Below, piece by piece: positions 13,277 to 15,617 of a stretch of DNA of 15,617 bases. Both the position numbers and the translations under genes were made by a program. Each line of letters begins with the position of its first letter. The stretch's first letter is position 1. The stretch covers positions 1-15,617 of the forward strand of contig UQIQ01000050.1 in NCBI GenBank assembly GCA_900541185.1, written 5' to 3'. Under the pieces are notes generated by a model. That model was not told the DNA's origin and searched no databases. It was given only the letters and a program-made list of their open reading frames with translations. This DNA comes from an uncultured Collinsella sp. GTDB taxonomy: Bacteria; Actinomycetota; Coriobacteriia; Coriobacteriales; Coriobacteriaceae.

Positions 13277-15424
13277 TTACTTGCCCTGCACCATGGTGAG
13301 CGAGATCTTCTTGCGGTCGCGATCGACCTTTTCGACCCACACCTTGACCGTGTCACCGACGCGCACGACGTCGCTGGGGTGCTTGACAAAGCGGTTGGCC
13401 AGCTTAGAGATGTGTACGAGGCCGTCCTGGTGCACGCCCACGTCGACGAAGGCGCCAAAGTCCACGACGTTGCGCACCGTGCCCTTGAGCTCCATGCCGG
13501 GTTCCAGGTCGTCGATGGAAAGCGCCGAGCGGCTAAAGACCACCTCGGGCGCGTCGTCGCGCGGGTCGCGGCCGGGCTTCTTGAGCTCGTTGACGATGTC
13601 GATGAGCGTGAGGGTGCCGCAGTTCAGGTCGCTTGCCAGCGCCGAGATGCTGCCCAGGCGGCGCTCGATGTCGGGCGCGCCGCCGCGGCTGAGCTCGCTT
13701 GCTTTAACGCCGGCGCGTTCTAGGACGGACGTGGCTACCTCGTAGCTCTCGGGGTGGACGCTTGTCGCGTCGAGTGGGTTCTTGCCGCCGCTAATGCGCA
13801 AAAAGCCCGCGGCGTTGAGATATGCCTTGGGTCCCAGCTTGGGGACCTTCTTGAGCTGGCGGCGATCGGTAAAGGCGCCGTTTTCCTCGCGGTAGGCCAC
13901 GATGTTTTTGGCCACGCTCGGCGTGATGCCCGATACATATCCCAGTAGGCTCGCGCTCGCGGTATTCACGTCGACGCCCACGCGGTTGACGACGTCCTCC
14001 ACCACATGGCCCAGGGTGCGCGAAAGCTCGGCCTGGTCAAGGTCGTGCTGGTACTGGCCCACGCCGATAGACTGGGGCGGAATCTTGACGAGCTCTGCCA
14101 GCGGGTCTTGCAGGCGGCGGCCCAGGCTCATGGCGCCACGCACGGTGACGTCCAGGTCGGGATACTCCTGGCTGGCGAGCTCGGAGGCGGAGTACACCGA
14201 TGCGCCGGCCTCGTTGACGATGGTGTATCGCAGCTCAGGCGCCTGCTCGGCGATGAACTCCGAGACGACTTCCTCGGTCTCGCGGCTGGCGGTGCCATTG
14301 CCGATGACGATGGTGTTGACGCCGTCCTTCTTGACGAGGCGGGCGAGCTCGCGCTTGGTGCCGGCGACGTCGTGGCGCGGCTTGGTGGGGTAGACCACGC
14401 CGTGGTCGAGCAGCTTGCCGGTCTCGTCCATGACGGCGACCTTGCAGCCGGTGCGGTAGCCCGGATCGAGCGCGAGCACGCGGGCGCCGCGCACGGGGCG
14501 TGCCGAGAGCAGGCCCTCGAGATTCTTGGCAAAGACATTGATGGCCTCGGTCTGCGCGCGGACGGTGAGCTTGGCGCGGGCCTCGCGCTCCAGCGAGGGG
14601 GCCATGAGGCGCTTGTAACCGTCGGCGATGGCGGCATCGAAGACGGGCGCGAAGACGCCCTGGCGTCGGGGCCAACGGCTGCCGAGGCGTGCCGTGGCGG
14701 CGGCGCCGTCGACGTTCACGCGCACGCGGAGCTTGCCCTCGCGCTCACCGCGGTCGATAGCCAGCACGCGGTGGTTGGGTATACGGCGCAGCGGCTCATC
14801 ATAGTTGTAGTAGGGCTCGTAGGGAGTCTTCTCGGCGGGGTCGGTGGCCTCGACGACGATGTCGGCGGTGTTTTGCGTAAAGGCGCGCAGGTCGGCGACG
14901 TTCTCGGGGTCCTCGGCCACCGTCTCGGCCACGATGTCTGCCGCGCCGGCGAGCGCCTTCTCGGGCGTGTCGAAGCCGGCCTCCTCGTTGACGTAGGCTG
15001 CGGCGGCGTCGAGTGCGCTGCCCTTGGCGGATGCCTGCATGATGATCATGTTGGCGAGCGGCTCCAGGCCTGCCTCGCGGGCCTTCTGCGCGCGGGTCAT
15101 ACGCTTTTTGCGGTAGGGCTTGTAGAGGTCCTCGACACGCTGGAGCTGCGTGGCCTCGCGAATCTGCTGCTCGAGTTCGGGCGTGAGTTTGCCTTGGGCA
15201 TCGATGAGCAGAATGACGTCCTCTTTGCGCTGTTCAAGATTGCGCAGGTAGGACAGGCGCTCGTCGAGTGCGCGCAGGGCGACGTCGTCCATGCCGCCCG
15301 TTGCTTCCTTGCGGTAGCGCGAGATAAAGGGGATGGTGTTGCCCTCGTCGATGAGCTTGACGGCCGCCTCAATGTTAGCGGCCTTAAGGTTGAGCTCGCG
15401 GGCGAGCTGGGCGATAAGATCCAT
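13277..15424 (-). CDS. tex: Tex family RNA-binding / transcription accessory protein
   Basis: This 715-residue cytosolic Tex protein is related to eukaryotic Spt6 and binds nucleic acid. In bacteria it is linked to transcription fitness, toxin expression and stress resistance. The domain order is standard: an N-terminal helical region (about 1-190), a YqgF/RNase H-like domain starting at LALDPGYRTG (317-326, D320), tandem helix-hairpin-helix segments (about 483-546, including GITPSVAKNIV and KVPKLGPKAY), and a C-terminal S1 domain (about 640-713, GTVRNVVDFGAFVDVG...DGLVHIS). The length is slightly below E. coli YhgF (773). ATG 15424 follows AAGGAG with 4 nt spacing and gives the usual MDLIAQLAREL start; an in-frame upstream ATG at 15511 adds 29 residues unlike the family. 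It converges with the transaldolase gene. Confidence 0.95.
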   Translation of the reverse strand: MDLIAQLARELNLKAANIEAAVKLIDEGNTIPFISRYRKEATGGMDDVALRALDERLSYLRNLEQRKEDVILLIDAQGKLTPELEQQIREATQLQRVEDLYKPYRKKRMTRAQKAREAGLEPLANMIIMQASAKGSALDAAAAYVNEEAGFDTPEKALAGAADIVAETVAEDPENVADLRAFTQNTADIVVEATDPAEKTPYEPYYNYDEPLRRIPNHRVLAIDRGEREGKLRVRVNVDGAAATARLGSRWPRRQGVFAPVFDAAIADGYKRLMAPSLEREARAKLTVRAQTEAINVFAKNLEGLLSARPVRGARVLALDPGYRTGCKVAVMDETGKLLDHGVVYPTKPRHDVAGTKRELARLVKKDGVNTIVIGNGTASRETEEVVSEFIAEQAPELRYTIVNEAGASVYSASELASQEYPDLDVTVRGAMSLGRRLQDPLAELVKIPPQSIGVGQYQHDLDQAELSRTLGHVVEDVVNRVGVDVNTASASLLGYVSGITPSVAKNIVAYREENGAFTDRRQLKKVPKLGPKAYLNAAGFLRISGGKNPLDATSVHPESYEVATSVLERAGVKASELSRGGAPDIERRLGSISALASDLNCGTLTLIDIVNELKKPGRDPRDDAPEVVFSRSALSIDDLEPGMELKGTVRNVVDFGAFVDVGVHQDGLVHISKLANRFVKHPSDVVRVGDTVKVWVEKVDRDRKKISLTMVQGK

Positions 15425-15617
15425 GGGACTCCTTGCGTTTAAGGTGCGTTTGCGACACAGGGCTACCAAGGATACCACCCGTCCCAAAAGGCTGTTTTGG
15501 GGCCGCGCCACGAAAACGGCCTATCTACTACGTTTTACCCGTAGGGGCTGACCATGCCTGGTTTTTCCGAAAATCGGCAAGTCGTCTACCTGCACTGATA
15601 ATTGTTCTCGGGGGAAG
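15425..15617 (-). promoter_or_regulatory. tex upstream region, to the window edge
   Basis: This 193-bp stretch should contain the tex promoter. A 7-bp stem CCCAAAA/TTTTGGG (15483-15489 and 15495-15501) with a 5-nt loop lies about 60 nt before the start codon and could form in a long leader. No T-run follows it on the minus strand, so there is no case for an attenuator. No clear -35/-10 pair was found and no supported gene is present. Confidence 0.3.

Noticed and set aside
12920..13723. A plus-strand open frame spanning the transaldolase-tex gap and the end of tex
   Set aside because: It has no plausible start signal, runs through palindromes and antisense to tex. Only the short ALGFHILP stretch has meaning and that is reported separately.
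14006..15442. A 478-codon plus-strand open frame opposite tex
   Set aside because: Antisense to an intact, motif-complete tex gene; composition is Gly/Val/Ala/Leu repetitive and no family is recognisable.

Overview
This is a GC-rich bacterial window with eight complete protein genes and one small membrane-protein gene. Strong GGAGG-type ribosome binding sites, short intergenic gaps and the gene families suggest a Coriobacteriia genome, most likely Collinsella or a close relative. That assignment is an inference from overall look, because no rRNA or other taxonomic marker is present. No tRNA, rRNA, CRISPR array, transposase or phage gene was seen.

Layout. A membrane-anchored LtaS/sulfatase-family enzyme lies on the minus strand (143-2443). 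A divergent intergenic region separates it from a plus-strand nitroreductase (2657-3529), which ends in a 12-bp hairpin. A potassium block follows on the plus strand: kup (3688-5715), a 64-residue single-pass membrane protein (5785-5979), a strong terminator or attenuator with a duplicated 5' arm (6011-6067), then a short KdpD-like sensor kinase (6088-7713) coupled to a KdpE-like response regulator (7718-8431). A large shared hairpin separates kdpE from the convergent minus-strand rlmKL (8527-11094). A Cof-type HAD phosphatase (11170-11997) and a transaldolase (12191-12895) follow on the plus strand. Minus-strand tex (13277-15424) closes the window.

How the genes may work together. The clearest functional unit is kup, the small membrane protein and the kdpDE-like pair. 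The kinase keeps the KdpD membrane and catalytic domains but lacks KdpD's N-terminal cytosolic sensor domains, and no kdpFABC is present. The simplest reading is a potassium-responsive two-component system associated with a Kup importer. The other genes are housekeeping or metabolic: rRNA modification (RlmKL), RNA-associated factor (Tex), pentose-phosphate or sugar-phosphate chemistry (transaldolase), phosphate-ester hydrolysis (HAD) and flavin-dependent reduction (nitroreductase).

Most unusual points. (1) The 381-bp transaldolase-tex gap is densely structured. It holds a 17-bp perfect long-stem palindrome, a second in-frame copy of the transaldolase C-terminal octapeptide ALGFHILP, and a nested inverted-repeat element of about 216 bp with 48-nt arms around a terminator-like hairpin. 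(2) The N-terminal methyltransferase half of RlmKL has lost the NPPY catalytic motif and has a degenerate SAM-binding motif I, while the C-terminal half looks intact. (3) The potassium locus has the unusual composition described above. No wholly new multi-gene defence or biosynthetic system is evident.
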